From positions 18,190,628 to 18,254,627 of the forward strand of contig CM119263.1 of the NCBI GenBank assembly GCA_051294375.1: 64,000 nucleotides of DNA, in the 5' to 3' direction. Below, piece after piece: positions 1-12,031 of the stretch (within the stretch, counting starts at the first letter, position 1; every line of letters begins with the position of its first letter). A program made the position numbers and the translations under genes. This stretch comes from Paraspadella gotoi (taxonomy: Eukaryota; Chaetognatha). The notes beneath the pieces were generated by a model that saw only the letters and a program-made list of their open reading frames with translations, was not told the origin of the DNA and did not search any database.

Positions 1-540
1 TCAGCCTATTATCACTAGAGATTCCTTAACCGTTAAAAATTAACGTTATAATAACGGTTTAAAATTTTTTTTAACTTAACCGTAAATTATTTTTTTTTAG
101 CGGTTATTTTTAAAATTTAGCAAAGTTACCTACAACGGTTAAAAAAGGTCAGGTTTTGACGGTTAACCGACTGTTTAGAAAAATAGACGCGTTACAATTT
201 AAAATTAAAACTAACTCTAATTATCCACTGCTCTCCTGCCAGTCTGCTATTCACATTTATTCAGTTTCGTGACGGACTTAATTGCTTAACCAAACCGATT
301 AAATCCTTGCTAGTCCTGGCACTTTCATTCGTTTAATCCAACTAAAATCGGAAACCGAAATATCCTATAACAATTTCCTCGGTTCAGCGTTTGCTGATTC
401 CACCATTTTTCCTTTCCAAAAACTTCGATAGAAACCTCACAATCCAAACACACTTTCCCCTTTTTTCTTCTTTCTTTTTCAGTTCTTGATTTTTCTCGTG
501 TGAAGAGTTCCGTTGGGAAAAAAATCTCCTGTTGCAAGGT

Positions 541-571
541 CTATCTCTCTCTCTCTCTATTCCTCTCTGCT

Positions 572-625
<54 letters not shown>

Positions 626-660
626 CTTCTCTCTTTTTCTCTCTCTTAATCCCGCTCTCT
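541..660. repeat. (CT)n microsatellite
   Basis: Interrupted CT tract. Further CT/GA tracts in the left arm lie near 811-912, 1080-1200, 1381-1452, 1833-1905, 3264-3376, 3890-3982, 4386-4474, 5380-5455, 6303-6420 and 8544-8640. They give spurious poly Arg/Glu or Ser/Leu reading frames, which I do not call as genes. Confidence 0.95.
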
Positions 661-855
661 CCACTTCGGAAAAACGAAAACCGGGTAACAAACAATAAAC
701 AAAACAAATAGAAATTCGCAACGCCCTCTTAAAAGGACCCCTTCCCGGTCTTGTTTTTTGTCTGTCCGCTTAAATTAGGTGCGCCTAATTTCGCCGAAAA
801 ACCAAACCAGTTTCTCTCTCTCTTCTCTTCTCTCTCTCTCTTTTCTCTCTCTCCT

Positions 856-899
<44 letters not shown>

Positions 900-1076
900 C
901 TCTCTTCTTTAATTCCGCTCTCTCCACTTCGAAAACGAAAACCGGGTAAACAAACAAGTAAACAACATTATAGAAATCGCAACGCCCTCTTAAAAGGACC
1001 CCTTCCCGTTTTTGTTTTTTTCGTCTTGTCCGCTTCTTAATTTAGCGAGCGCCTAATTTCGCCGAAAACAAACCAG

Positions 1077-1163
<87 letters not shown>

Positions 1164-1418
1164 TCTCTTCTCTCTTCTCCTCTCTCTTTTCTCTTCTTTA
1201 AATCCCGCTCTTCTCCACTTCGAAAACGAATAACCGGGTCGTAAACAAACAGTAACAAAACAAATTAGAAATTCGCAACGCCCCTCTTAAAAGGACAAAC
1301 CCTTCCCGTCTTTTGTTTTTTTCGTCTGTCCGCTTCTAAATTTAGGGTGCGCCTAATTTGCCGAAAAACAAAAACCAGATCTCCTCCCCTTCTCTCTTCT
1401 TCTCTCTCTCTCTCTTCT

Positions 1419-1452
<34 letters not shown>

Positions 1453-1470
1453 GGACTTTTGACTACCCTC
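640..1470. repeat. Tandem block of about 280 bp with embedded CT microsatellite, about three copies
   Basis: Three successive copies share the order CCGGGTAA-CAAAC, GCAACGCCCTCTTAAAAGG, TGTCCGCTT, GCGCCTAATTT, GCCGAAAA, then a CT tract and CCACTTCGAAAACGAA. Copies begin near 680, 940 and 1231. The mirror arm shows only one copy at 14,885-15,030 before a gap. Each unit carries its own CT tract of different length, so the microsatellite was amplified together with its flanks. Confidence 0.85.
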
Positions 1471-1831
1471 TTCCTTCCTTTCAGCTCCCAAACTCTGCCC
1501 CTTTGATTTTTTTACTACGTATGGAAACGATGGAATTTTCAATAATTTTACGGTTAAAATAATAATAAAAACGCCATAGATCTTTTAGAACGCCCTTTTG
1601 TGGATTGTGGAATTCCTAAAGACCACTAAGACCATTAACCACACTTTAAACCAAGGGCAACTACCAACGCTTAAACATAACTGTCGTGTATCGACGCCAT
1701 CTCGCACCCGGGAAACTTCGACGAGGGAAGTAAACTTCGCCTTTACAATTTTTTGGTTATTCGCTGAGCATTGTTCAGTGAGGAGGTAGTTTTCAGTTCA
1801 AAGAACCTTCGAAGAGAGAACCCTGAACGTC

Positions 1832-1874
<43 letters not shown>

Positions 1875-2894
1875 TCTTCTCTCTCTCTCTCTCTCTCTCT
1901 TCTCATCCTTCATTTTGACTCACCTTCTTCTTCCATCTTTTCGTTGGGCGCCGACGCTGGCGCCGACGGAACTTCAAGTTGAATCGCTTCTTTGAACTCG
2001 CACTTCATTTTTCTCGCGTTTTTATTTATTTTTTATTTTATTTATTATCTTGTTATAAATCGGCGAATCCTTTAGTAAAAAGTTTAGATTGTCCTTTTAA
2101 TTTATATTTTCCATTCGATCTTGCTTTAAATTTTGTTCCCGGGAATCGCGAAGGCCTCGTTTTGGGATTTTTGGTTAAGACACGCGACCTCAGTGCTCGT
2201 ACGTTTTTATGAAAGTAATTCATCACGTTTTAGGTTTTTATTTTTTCCGATCATTTATTCATTTTGATAAACTTTTTTTTCATATTCCAGAGCGCTTTCG
2301 GCGTTAAGAATAGATTTATGAATAACGTGCAACGAGTTTTTTTTTTCCTTATACAGATTTAATTTATTTTTTTGAATTAATTAATTTTTGCTGGTTGCTT
2401 AGCATTCGTCTTTTATATTCAACTATTGATTGTTACGTTCTCTCTTCAACTTTCTTTACTTTCTTGAAATCGAGAGTTTCCTAACGTATTCATTGCTCTG
2501 GGCGAGGTTTTTCAGAAAATGGGTTTTGTGAAGTCCAGAGGCGGGAGAAAAAATTTAACTTATTCGCAAGGCAATTTTTTTTCTCTTCTCTAGTGAGGAG
2601 AAGTGGGGTTTTACGTATTCTCCAACTTTAATAAATAAGGTTAAATTACGTACGGTAAAACGACACTTCCATTTTATTTTTGCGGTTGCGTCAGTTTGTT
2701 ACCATTTATTAGCGGAGGGTTGTTTGATTTAAAATCTGCAAGTAATTTTTTTTTCATTTTTTTTTGCCGAAATATTTTTTTCCTCTTCCTTTTTATTCTA
2801 CATTTTTGATTTTGGAAGGGCAGCAGAGAGAGAGAAAAAAAACTGAGTGCGACTAAGGAATTCAAGAACCCAACTTTCTTCGTCTTTTTATTGG

Positions 2895-3060
2895 AAGCCG
2901 CTAAAGATGAAGGAGACGACGATGACGACGACCGAAAGATGATTAAGCCGAAGACGCGACGACGAAGATGTTAGCGGACGATGCCGATGATTTTTTAGCT
3001 GAAGGAGCGGACGACCAAGACGACGACCGTCCTTATTCCTTTCATCCATTTGATGACGAA
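2895..3060 (+). repeat. (GAC/GAT)n stretch with an Asp-rich reading frame
   Basis: The stretch is rich in GAC/GAT/GAA triplets. The mirror copy at 13,210-13,380 (minus strand) keeps a clean Asp-rich frame of about 60 codons containing DEDVSDD twice, ending in a stop after LSSSI. The left copy has indels that break this frame. It may be an exon of an acidic protein or just a trinucleotide repeat. I see no conserved domain. Confidence 0.4.
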
Positions 3061-3340
3061 ACGTTATTGACTTTTTTATTTCTTCGTCACAAGAAATATC
3101 ATGTAAATTTTTTTTTCCCAATATTTTTGGGGGGGAAGCGGAGAAAGAGAGAAGCCGAATTTTTGGCGTCGAGAAGCGGGAAAGGAAAAAGGTGAACCGG
3201 TTCGATTGCGACGTGCTTTTGGGACGTGGAGTCGAAACCGTGTCTATCGTCGCCTGGGGATTTGAGAGAGAGAGAAGAGCAGAGTAGAGAGAGAGAGAGA
3301 GAAGAGAGGAGAGAGAGGAGAAGAGAGAAGAAAGAGAGAA

Positions 3341-3381
<41 letters not shown>

Positions 3382-3945
3382 CTTGATTTTTTGGCAAAAT
3401 TTTTTTCATCCTTCTTAGTTTTTCTCGTTTTGGTTCGAAAGGAATTAGGAAACAACAAAGCAAAAAATCGAGAGCCCAAGCAATAACAGGAACTCGAACC
3501 AAATTGGGCTCCAGTTTAAAATAACGAAGAGCTCCTCCGTATTTAACTTGGTTCAACCGAGAAATCTGAAAAACGGGACCCGAAAATTCTGAAAAACTGT
3601 GGGAACTGTTTTACGGTTTTTAACTAATTTGTATGAAATTAGGTCAAGGGGTACACAATATTCACTGACTATGTTTTATTTCCCGATTTAAAATTTTTTA
3701 ATTAAAGCAAACAAACAAGTGTCGAACGTTTTTCAAAAATCTTAAAATCCCTTGTATTTAGTTTTCGTAAAAAAATTTTTTCGTTAGTTTTGGCGTTAAA
3801 AAAAGTCAATAAAAGAATTAAAAGAATTGAAAAAAGGAAAATTAATATTCACCTTAGCGTTTTCGTTACTCAGTAATTCTCTTCTTTCTCTTCTCTCTCT
3901 CTCTCTCTTCTCTCTCTCTCTTCTCCTCTTTCTCTCTCTCTTCTC

Positions 3946-3981
<36 letters not shown>

Positions 3982-5386
3982 CCCCACTCTCACAAAACCC
4001 CGCCCATATTACCGTTTTCTCCAAAACTCGTATAATTATTTCCCACTTCGGGCGCCGAAAAGCGTAATAAAAGAACACCGCCGTTTCTTCTCTCTCAGAG
4101 CGAAAGTCGATGTCAAACATTCGCGTCGCTTGTTTAACGTCGGGAAAAAAAAACGTTCGAAAAGCCACAATTTTCTATCTCTTTTTTTGTTGCGATATTT
4201 GGTTCACAGCGTCACAATTGGGGTCGGTAAAACCATCGCGGAAATTGCGCGTCGATTAAAAGGACCGCCGATTTTTTGGGTGGACGGACGCCGACGTCAC
4301 TTCGCCGTCGACCCAATGAGGATTTCAGCGTCATTTTTTTAAAATTGAAAATCTGAAAACTGAAATCGGAAGAAATTGATGTGTGAAGCGGAGAAGAGGA
4401 GGGAGAGAGAGGAGAGTATGAAGAGAGAGATGATGAGAGGAAGAGAAGAGAGAGAGAGGAGAGAGGAGAGAGCCAGACAGCGAGGGCAAGTCCAGAGGTC
4501 TAAGAGTTTCAGCCCGGATTGTCTCAGTATTTCTTTGTTCCCCTTTTATCAAAATCCATTTCCTTTTTTGACTTTTCAGAATTTAGTTTTTCCAAAAACA
4601 GTTTATGGCAGAATTCCCGGATGCGACGATTTGTCTTTGATCCGCCTCGAATGTGGTCTAGAACCGCGCGAGTTCCGTTTTCGAAAACGGGCGTCGCTTT
4701 GGTTTTTAATTTTTAATTGTTTGTCGTCGTCTCGTCGTCTTTTATTTTTGGACTTGAGATTTTTTATGATTTATTTGGGGAAAATGTACTTTTTGAGTTC
4801 GATATTTTTTTCAAGATGTGATAAGATCGAGTCTAGATTATTTTTATTAAATTGATCGTTCTTTTGATACGAGGGAAAGTTTCAAAAACAATAAAGCAAA
4901 ACCTTAAATGTTATGTCGCTGTTCAGAGGCGTCCGTCGTCGTTGTCTTCGCCATTTCTCTAACGGTCAGCATTCCTATGTAATGAAATTAATCCGTTAAA
5001 ATTATCGAGATTAGAAATTAAATGTAGAAATTTAAAGTCGGATTGCACTTGACCCGATTCTTGCTTTCCGGACATCGCTTGACAGTTGACACTATGTAAC
5101 CCATTGGTCCTTTAGTAATACCGGTAGTTTATTTCGTAAGTTATCATAGATTGTCAAACTATTGAGATAGTAAGTAATTCAGGTAACCACACGGTATTTA
5201 AATTGCCATCAGTTTAACAACCAACCACTTGCTCATTTCTCTGACTCTATTACTTTCTCTTGCAGATGCTTTTTGTTTTAATGCTTGCTTGGCTTCCCTC
5301 TTGCTTGTCCCCGCTGGTAACCTTTAAATCGCCCCGTGACACCTGTTGTCTCTTTCTCATTTGACGACGCGATGTCGCTCTCTCTC

Positions 5387-5456
<70 letters not shown>

Positions 5457-5535
5457 ACTAAAAATTATTCTTATGTCAATTTTAATCGTATTTCATTGTC
5501 TTTGAAAAGATTAAATTGAAAAATAACACGTATCC

Positions 5536-5960
5536 GTGGCTTTACAACCCCAATTGTTGGAACTCTGGAACTTCCGGTTTACCCTTGATGCGTCCACCTT
5601 AGGCGAAGCCACGCGTCCTCGCCACCTGGCGACGACGGGAGGCGAACGTCGCGAAAGGTTCTCACCCTCGAAATTGCCTGTCATGGAAGATACGTTAAAG
5701 AGTAAGATGAGTAAGGTAGACTGGAAAAGGGCGGCAGAGGATCAGAGCAGAGCAGAGCAGCAGATAGTTTATCATTCGTGTAAATATAAAGATTTCGGCG
5801 ATAAAGTGTGGGACGACGTTGAAGTCATTCTTAGCTCTTAAACCGAAGTACGTTCCAATGGGATGGAAAATGACCGAGTACCGTAAACAAAGTATAAAAA
5901 ATGAATTGGAATAGCATTGCAGCGGGATTTAGACGAGTTGCAGCGAGCAAGTAATATTTT
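5536..5960 (+). other. Non-repetitive stretch with a 101-codon ORF, unrecognised
   Basis: An open frame from 5536 to 5841 ends in DDVEVILSS followed by TAA, and a second open stretch follows in another frame. The mirror copy (about 10,590-10,935, minus strand) has several indels that break the frame. I do not recognise the product. It could be a real exon damaged by sequence error, a pseudogene, or chance. Confidence 0.2.
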
Positions 5961-6609
5961 TTTTTTTTAATATAGTTTAAACGAGCGAAAATTACGTTCA
6001 ACCTTAATCATTTTTTATTATCGTGTACGTGTACGAAAAGGCCATAAAACCGTCGTGTCTTCGACCGGTGGCGTTTATTTAGGTTCGTGTAAAACAGGTA
6101 AATCCATATTTTCTCGATATTTACGATCTTATCAATTAACTAGGGAGTGAATTTCGAAAATGAGGATGGAAAAAGACAGTTGACAAAAAAACCCAAACAA
6201 TTAAAACTTGAGGAGTTTCCAAAGTTAAAGAAAAGCGTCGGGAGAGAGGGAGACACGTTTTCGATGGAGACCAGTCAGAAGTTTATTTCACACTCGCAAT
6301 TTGAGAGAGAGAAAGAGAGAGAGAGAGAGAGATGAGAGAAGAGAGATGAGAGGAGAGAGAGAGATGAGAGAGAGAGAGACGAAGAGGAGAGAGAGATGAG
6401 AGAGATGAGTATGAGCGATTGAATTTTAAACGAGGTTATTTCCGACCGAAAAAAATCGATAGGGACGCAAAACAAAAAAGGCAACCCCAACATGGACATT
6501 TGGAACAAACAGTGAAAAAAAAAAGGAATTGTTTTTTTTTTTCCTAGGCCAAACAGTACACAGTTCGACTTTTGCTTTCATAATTCTTTTCGTATGACTT
6601 ATTTTTAAA

Positions 6610-6695
6610 CGCTCCTGATCTCCTGATCTCCTGATCTCCTGATCTCCTGATCTCCATCTCTGATCTCCTGAATCTTCCTGATCTCGACTCGAGTC
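6610..6695. repeat. 8-bp tandem repeat (GATCTCCT)n
   Basis: About six copies of the octamer, then degenerate copies. The mirror copy lies at 9740-9805 as (GATCAGGA)n with a slightly different copy number. Confidence 0.9.
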
Positions 6696-7455
6696 TCTTT
6701 CGCGTCTTCTTGGCGTCGCGTCCCCGTTTACTGGAGACCGCCATGAATTTTTAATGGGGTCGGGATTACGGCGCCAACAACGACGAAGACGTTCCCACGG
6801 CCGACGACGACGATGACGAAAACGCAGATGCCGACGACGACGACATGAATAATGTCCAGGCGATGATGGCCGCGTCGTTAAGGAAATCTTCTCTTCTTTC
6901 GGCCCATTCTCCCTGAGAGTTAATCATCAGCGCCATCTTTGTCCGCTCATTTTTTTTCCGTAACGAAGGCCGTTGTTCATTTATTTATTTCTTCGTCGTA
7001 AATTTTTCATTATCCTTTTTCGGCGATGGCGGCTATTCATTGAGGTTAGTATGGCTCTAAACCCGTTATGTTTCTCAATCTTATTGACAAACTAGAAAAG
7101 AGGGGACAAACGTCTTTCATTTTAAAGCTCAAATTTTTTTTTTCAATATTTTTGTCTAAACTTTTTGAATATTTTTTAAAGAACTTTTACATAAAAAGAT
7201 ATTATTATTAATATCTTCTGAAAGCTCTAGAAAATTTTGAAGAGAATGATATATTTTAAAAAAAATTGTAATATAAAAATAACCTTAACCAGCTTTAATT
7301 TAATCAAGGTAATCAAAAATTGAAATAATAAAAATTTTAATTTTTTTTTCAAATATCTGACCTATTTAAACTATATTTAATTGAACCAATTATTATTATA
7401 TAGGTATCTAACAAAGTTTGGAAATGTTTTTCGTAACGATTTTTTATTAGTATAA

Positions 7456-7492
7456 GGACATGTTTCGACTCTTCATTTCGAGTCTTCATCAG
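7456..7492 (-). ncRNA. Hammerhead-ribozyme-like core (left inverted end)
   Basis: Read on the minus strand: CTGATGA, one A, the hairpin GACTC-GAAATGAA-GAGTC, then GAAAC-AT-GTC followed by C. This matches the hammerhead order CUGANGA, stem II, GAA, very short stem III, UH cleavage site. The extra A before stem II departs from the consensus, and I cannot see a convincing stem I, so catalytic activity is not established. Confidence 0.5.
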
Positions 7493-8031
7493 CAGTTAAT
7501 GATGCATTAACAAATTTGTGTAAAAGAAGGGAGAGAGAGAGAGAGAGAGAGAGAGTGAGAGAGAAAGAGAGAGAGAGGAGAGAGAGGGCCAAAAGTTTCC
7601 AACACAGAGATAGTTGTTAAAGAATGAGTACAGTTTTGAGGTTGAGGACAGATCAGTGTGAAAAGAAGTGAAATGGTCAATTGTTGAAAGAGAGAAGAGG
7701 AGAGAGACAGAAGAGAGAGGGAGAGAGGAGAGCAGAGAGAGAGAAAAACAGGGAGAGACAAAATAATACATTATGTAATGTACAACAAAGAATAATTTTA
7801 AATAATGGTGAATTTAACAATTATCTAGTAATAAATAGATAGTAATGAAAGGAAAGGAAAGTTTTAAATGTTGAAATGATACATTTTTGATGAGGGATAG
7901 ATAAGTGAATGTTAAAGTGAAAAATTAAGAATTAAGATAGAGCTCTTCTCTCTCTCTCTTTCTCTCTCACTCTCTCTCTCTCTCTCTCTCCCTTCTTTTA
8001 CACAAAATTTGTTAATGCAGCATCATTACTG

Positions 8032-8069
8032 CTGATTGAAGACTCGAAATGAAGAGTCGAAAACATGTC
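8032..8069 (+). ncRNA. Degenerate hammerhead-like core (right inverted end)
   Basis: This is the same motif on the plus strand, with two single-base insertions in conserved boxes: CTGATTGA in place of CTGATGA, and GAAAAC in place of GAAAC. The stem II hairpin is unchanged. It is either a decayed copy or affected by sequencing indels, which are common in this region. Confidence 0.4.
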
Positions 8070-8539
8070 CTTGTATACTAATAAAAGAAATTCGTTGACG
8101 AAAACTTATTTCCAAAACTTTGTTAGTAAATCTCTATACTCAAACGAAGCCCGAAAGATTAACACAATGCGCTATATAGGTATTTCATTAAAAAAGCTTG
8201 AGAAAGACTAAATTAAAATGGTTGAAAATAATTTAATAATTATTTCAAACCTGCTTTTTGGGCAATTTTTAATAGTCGTCGGAAATACGGAAGATCGTGT
8301 AGGGCGTTATATGAGTCTATATCGAGTTTTTGACTCGGGGAAAGCGCTGATTCGCTGTTGGGAGAGTCCCTCGTTAATCGCTCTTATAATCACATTACTT
8401 TATTACTCGGGAACCACAAAAGTCTGGGAAAAGAAAATAAAGCTTCGTCACAGGGGAATATTTTTTTTTTTTTTTTTTTTTACAACAAAATACGATGTGT
8501 GATCATGATCTGATTAATTCCGTTCTCTGGCTCCTACTG

Positions 8540-8589
<50 letters not shown>

Positions 8590-8652
8590 TCTCACTCTCT
8601 CTCTGCTCTCTCTCTCTCTCTCTTCTCTCTCTTCTCTCTACACACACAACAC

Positions 8653-8677
8653 NNNNNNNNNNNNNNNNNNNNNNNNN
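8653..8677. other. 25-N gap at the palindrome centre
   Basis: The gap has a CT/CA microsatellite on its left and a GA microsatellite on its right, so the exact centre is not sequenced. This is where a false head-to-head join would sit if the palindrome is an assembly product. Confidence 0.9.
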
Positions 8678-11600
8678 AGAGAGAGAGAGAGAGAGAGAGG
8701 AAAACAGTAGGAGGCCAGAGACGGAATTAATCAGATCAATGATCACACATCGTATTTTGTTGTAAAAAAGAAAAAAAAAACCTGTGACGAAGCTTAATTT
8801 TCTTTCCCAAGCTTTTTGTGGTTCCCGAAAGTAATAAAGTAATGTGATTAAAAGAGAGCGATTAACGAGGGACCTCTCCAACAGCGAATCCCGAGTCAAA
8901 AACTCGATATAACTCATATAACGCCCTACGATCTCCGTATTTCGACGACTATTAAAAATTGCCAAAAAGCAGGTTTGAAATAATTATTAAATTATTTTCA
9001 ACCATTTTAATTTAGTCTTTCTCAAGCTTTTTTATGATACCTATATAAGAATAATTGGTTCAATTAATATAGTTTAAATAGGTCAGATATTTGAAAAAAA
9101 AATTAAAATTTTATTATTTCAATTTTGATTACCTTGATTAAATTAAAGCTGGTTAAGGTTATTTTTATATTACAATTTTTTTAAATATATCATTCTCTTC
9201 AAATTTTCTAGAGCTTTCAGAAGATATTAATAATAATATCTTTTTATGTAAAAGTTCTTTAAAAAATATTCAAAAAGTTAGACAAAAATATTGAAAAAAA
9301 AAATTTGAGCTTTAAAATGAAAGACGGTTGTCCTCTTTTCTAGTTTGTAAATAAGATTGAGAAACATACGGGTTTAGAGCCATACAACCTCAATGATAGC
9401 CGCCATCGCCGAAAAAGGATAATGAAAAATTTACGACGAAGAATAAATAAATGAACAACGGCCTTCGTTACGAAAAAAATGAGCGGACAAAGATGGCGCT
9501 GATGATTAACTCTCAGGGAGAATGACGCCGAAAGAAGAGAAGATTTCCTTAACGACGCGGCCATCATCGCCTGGACATTATTCATCGTCGTCGTCGTCGG
9601 CATCTGCGTTTTCGTCATCGTCGTCGTCGGCCGTGGGAACGTCTTCGTCGTTGTTGGCGCCGTAATCCCGACCCCATTAAAAATTCATGGCGGTCTCCAG
9701 TAAACCGGACGCGACGCCAAAGAAGACGCGAAAGAGATCGACTCGAGATCAGGAGATCAGGAGATCAGGAGATCAGGAGATCAGGAGATCAGGAGATCAG
9801 GAGCGTTTAAAAATAAGTCATACGAAAAGATTATGAAGCTAAAAAGTCGAACTGCTGGAGAGAAGGAGAGAGAGAGACCGCCGAGAATGGACGAAGAGAG
9901 ATGAGAGAGCCAGAGAAGATCAGACGACGGGGTGAGAGAGAGGACCAATCGACTCGCGAGAGAGAGATCGAGAGAGATGAGATGAGCGATTGAATTTTTA
10001 AAACGATGGTTATTTCCGCCGAAAAAATCGATAGTGGACGCCAAAAACAAAAAGGCAACCCTCCAACATGTGACATTGGGGGGGGAAACCAAAAAACAGG
10101 GTTTGAACAAAAAAAAAAAGGAATTGTTTTTCTTTTTCCCCTAAGGGCCAAACAGTACANNNNNNNNNNNNNNNNNNNNNNNNNNNNNNNNNNNNNNNNN
10201 NNNNNNNNNNNNNNNNNNNNNNNCTCTCTCTCAAATTGCGAGTGTGAATAAACTTCTGACTGGTCTCCATCGAAACGTGTCTCCCTCTCTCCCGACGCTT
10301 TCTTTACTTTGAAACTCTCAAGTTTTATTGTTGGCTTTTTTTGTCAACTGTCTCTTTCCATCCTCATTTTCGAAATTCATTCCCTAGTTAATTGATAAGT
10401 CGTAAATATCGAGAAATATGGATTTACCTGTTTACGAACCTAATAACGCCACCGGTCGAAGCACGACGTTTTATGGCTTTTCGTACACGTACACGATAAT
10501 AAAAAATGATTAAGGTTGGACGTAATTTTCGCTCGTTTTAAACTATATTAAAAAAAAAATATTACTTGCTCGCTGCTACTCGTCTAATCCCGCTGCATGC
10601 TATTCATTCATTTTTTTATACTTTGTTTACGGTACTCGTCATTTTCATCCCATTTGGAACGTACTTCGGTTTAAGAACTAAGAATGACTTCAACGTCGTC
10701 CCACTTTATCGCCGAAATCTTTATATTACACGAACGATAAACTATCTGCTGCTCTGCTCTGCTCTGATCCTCTGCCGCCTTTCCAGTCTACCTTACTCAT
10801 CTTACTCTTTAACGTATCTTCCATGACAGGCAATTTCGAGGGTGAGAACCTTCGGCGACGTTCGCTCCCGTCGTCGCCAGGTGGCGAGGACGCGTGGCTC
10901 GCTAAGGTGACGCATCAAGGGTAAACCGGAAGTTCCAGNNNNNNNNNNNNNNNNNNNNNNNNNNNNNNNNNNNNNNNNNNNNNNNNNNNNNNNNNNNNNN
11001 NNNNNNNNNNNNNNNNNNNNNNNNNNNNNNNNNNNNNNNNNNNNNNNNNNNNNNNNNNNNNNNNNNNNNNNNNNNNNNNNNNNNNNNNNNNNNNNNNNNN
11101 NNNNNNNNNNNNNNNAAAGAGAGAGCGACATCGCGTCGTCAAATGAGAAAGAGACACAGGTGTCACGGGGCGATTTAAAGGTTACCAAGCGGGGAACAAG
11201 CAAGAGGGGAAGCCAAGCAAGCATTAAACAAAAAGCATCTGCAAGAGAAAGTGATAAGTGTCAGAGAAATGAGCAAGTGGTTGGTTGTTAAACTGATGGC
11301 AATTTAAATAACCGTGTGGTTACTGAATTACTTACTATCTCAATAGTTTGACAATCTATGATAACTTACGAAATAAACTACCGGTAATACTAAAGGACCA
11401 ATGGGGTTACATAGTGTCAACTGTCAAGCGATGTCCCGAAAGCAAGAATCGGGTTCAAGTGCAACCGACTTAAATGTCTACATTTAATTTCTAATCTCGA
11501 TTAATTTTACGGATTAATTTCATTACATAGGAATGCTGACGTTAGAGAAATGGCGAAGAAAAACGACGACGACGCCTTCTGACGCGACATAACATTTAAG

Positions 11601-11986
11601 GTTTTGCTTTATTGTTTTTGAAACTTTCCCTTCATAAATCTAGACTCGATCTTATCACATCTTGGAAAAAAATATCGAACTCAAAAGTACATTTTCCCCA
11701 AATAAATCATAAAAATCTCAAGTCCAAAAAAAAAAACGACGACGACGACAAAAATTAAAAATAAAAACAAAGCGACGCCCTGTTTTTGAAACGGAACTCG
11801 GTCCGGTTCTGAGACACATCGAGGCGGATCAAGACAAATCGTCGCATCCGGGAATTCTGCCATAAATCTGTTTTTGGCAACAAATCTGAAAGTCAAAAGG
11901 AATGGATTTTGATAAAAGGGGAACAAAGAAATACTGAGACAATCCGGGCTGAACTCTTAGACCTCTGGACTTGACCCTCGCTGTCT

Positions 11987-12031
<45 letters not shown>

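Larger units (their letters stand above)
7408..8172. mobile_element. Non-autonomous element with about 120-bp inverted ends, hammerhead-like cores and an 11-bp target duplication
   Basis: The element is present in the left palindrome arm only. It is flanked by TATATAGGTAT at 7397-7407 and again at 8173-8183, and the right arm holds a single uninterrupted copy of that sequence at 9037-9047, which defines an empty site. The ends 7408-7530 and 7991-8127 are inverted copies of each other, starting CTAACAAAGTTTGG. Inside each end is a GA or CT tract, and the middle (about 7590-7940) has no reading frame. A further 45 bp (8128-8172) lies between the right inverted end and the duplication, so the ends are asymmetric. 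Hammerhead motifs in repeats are known from Penelope-like elements and retrozymes; assigning this element to either group is inference. A DNA-transposon MITE is the main alternative. Confidence 0.75.

Noticed and set aside
2888-3556. 222-codon minus-strand ORF
   Set aside because: Made largely of Ser/Leu repeats from a GA/CT microsatellite; the non-repeat part has no recognisable domain and the mirror arm breaks the frame.
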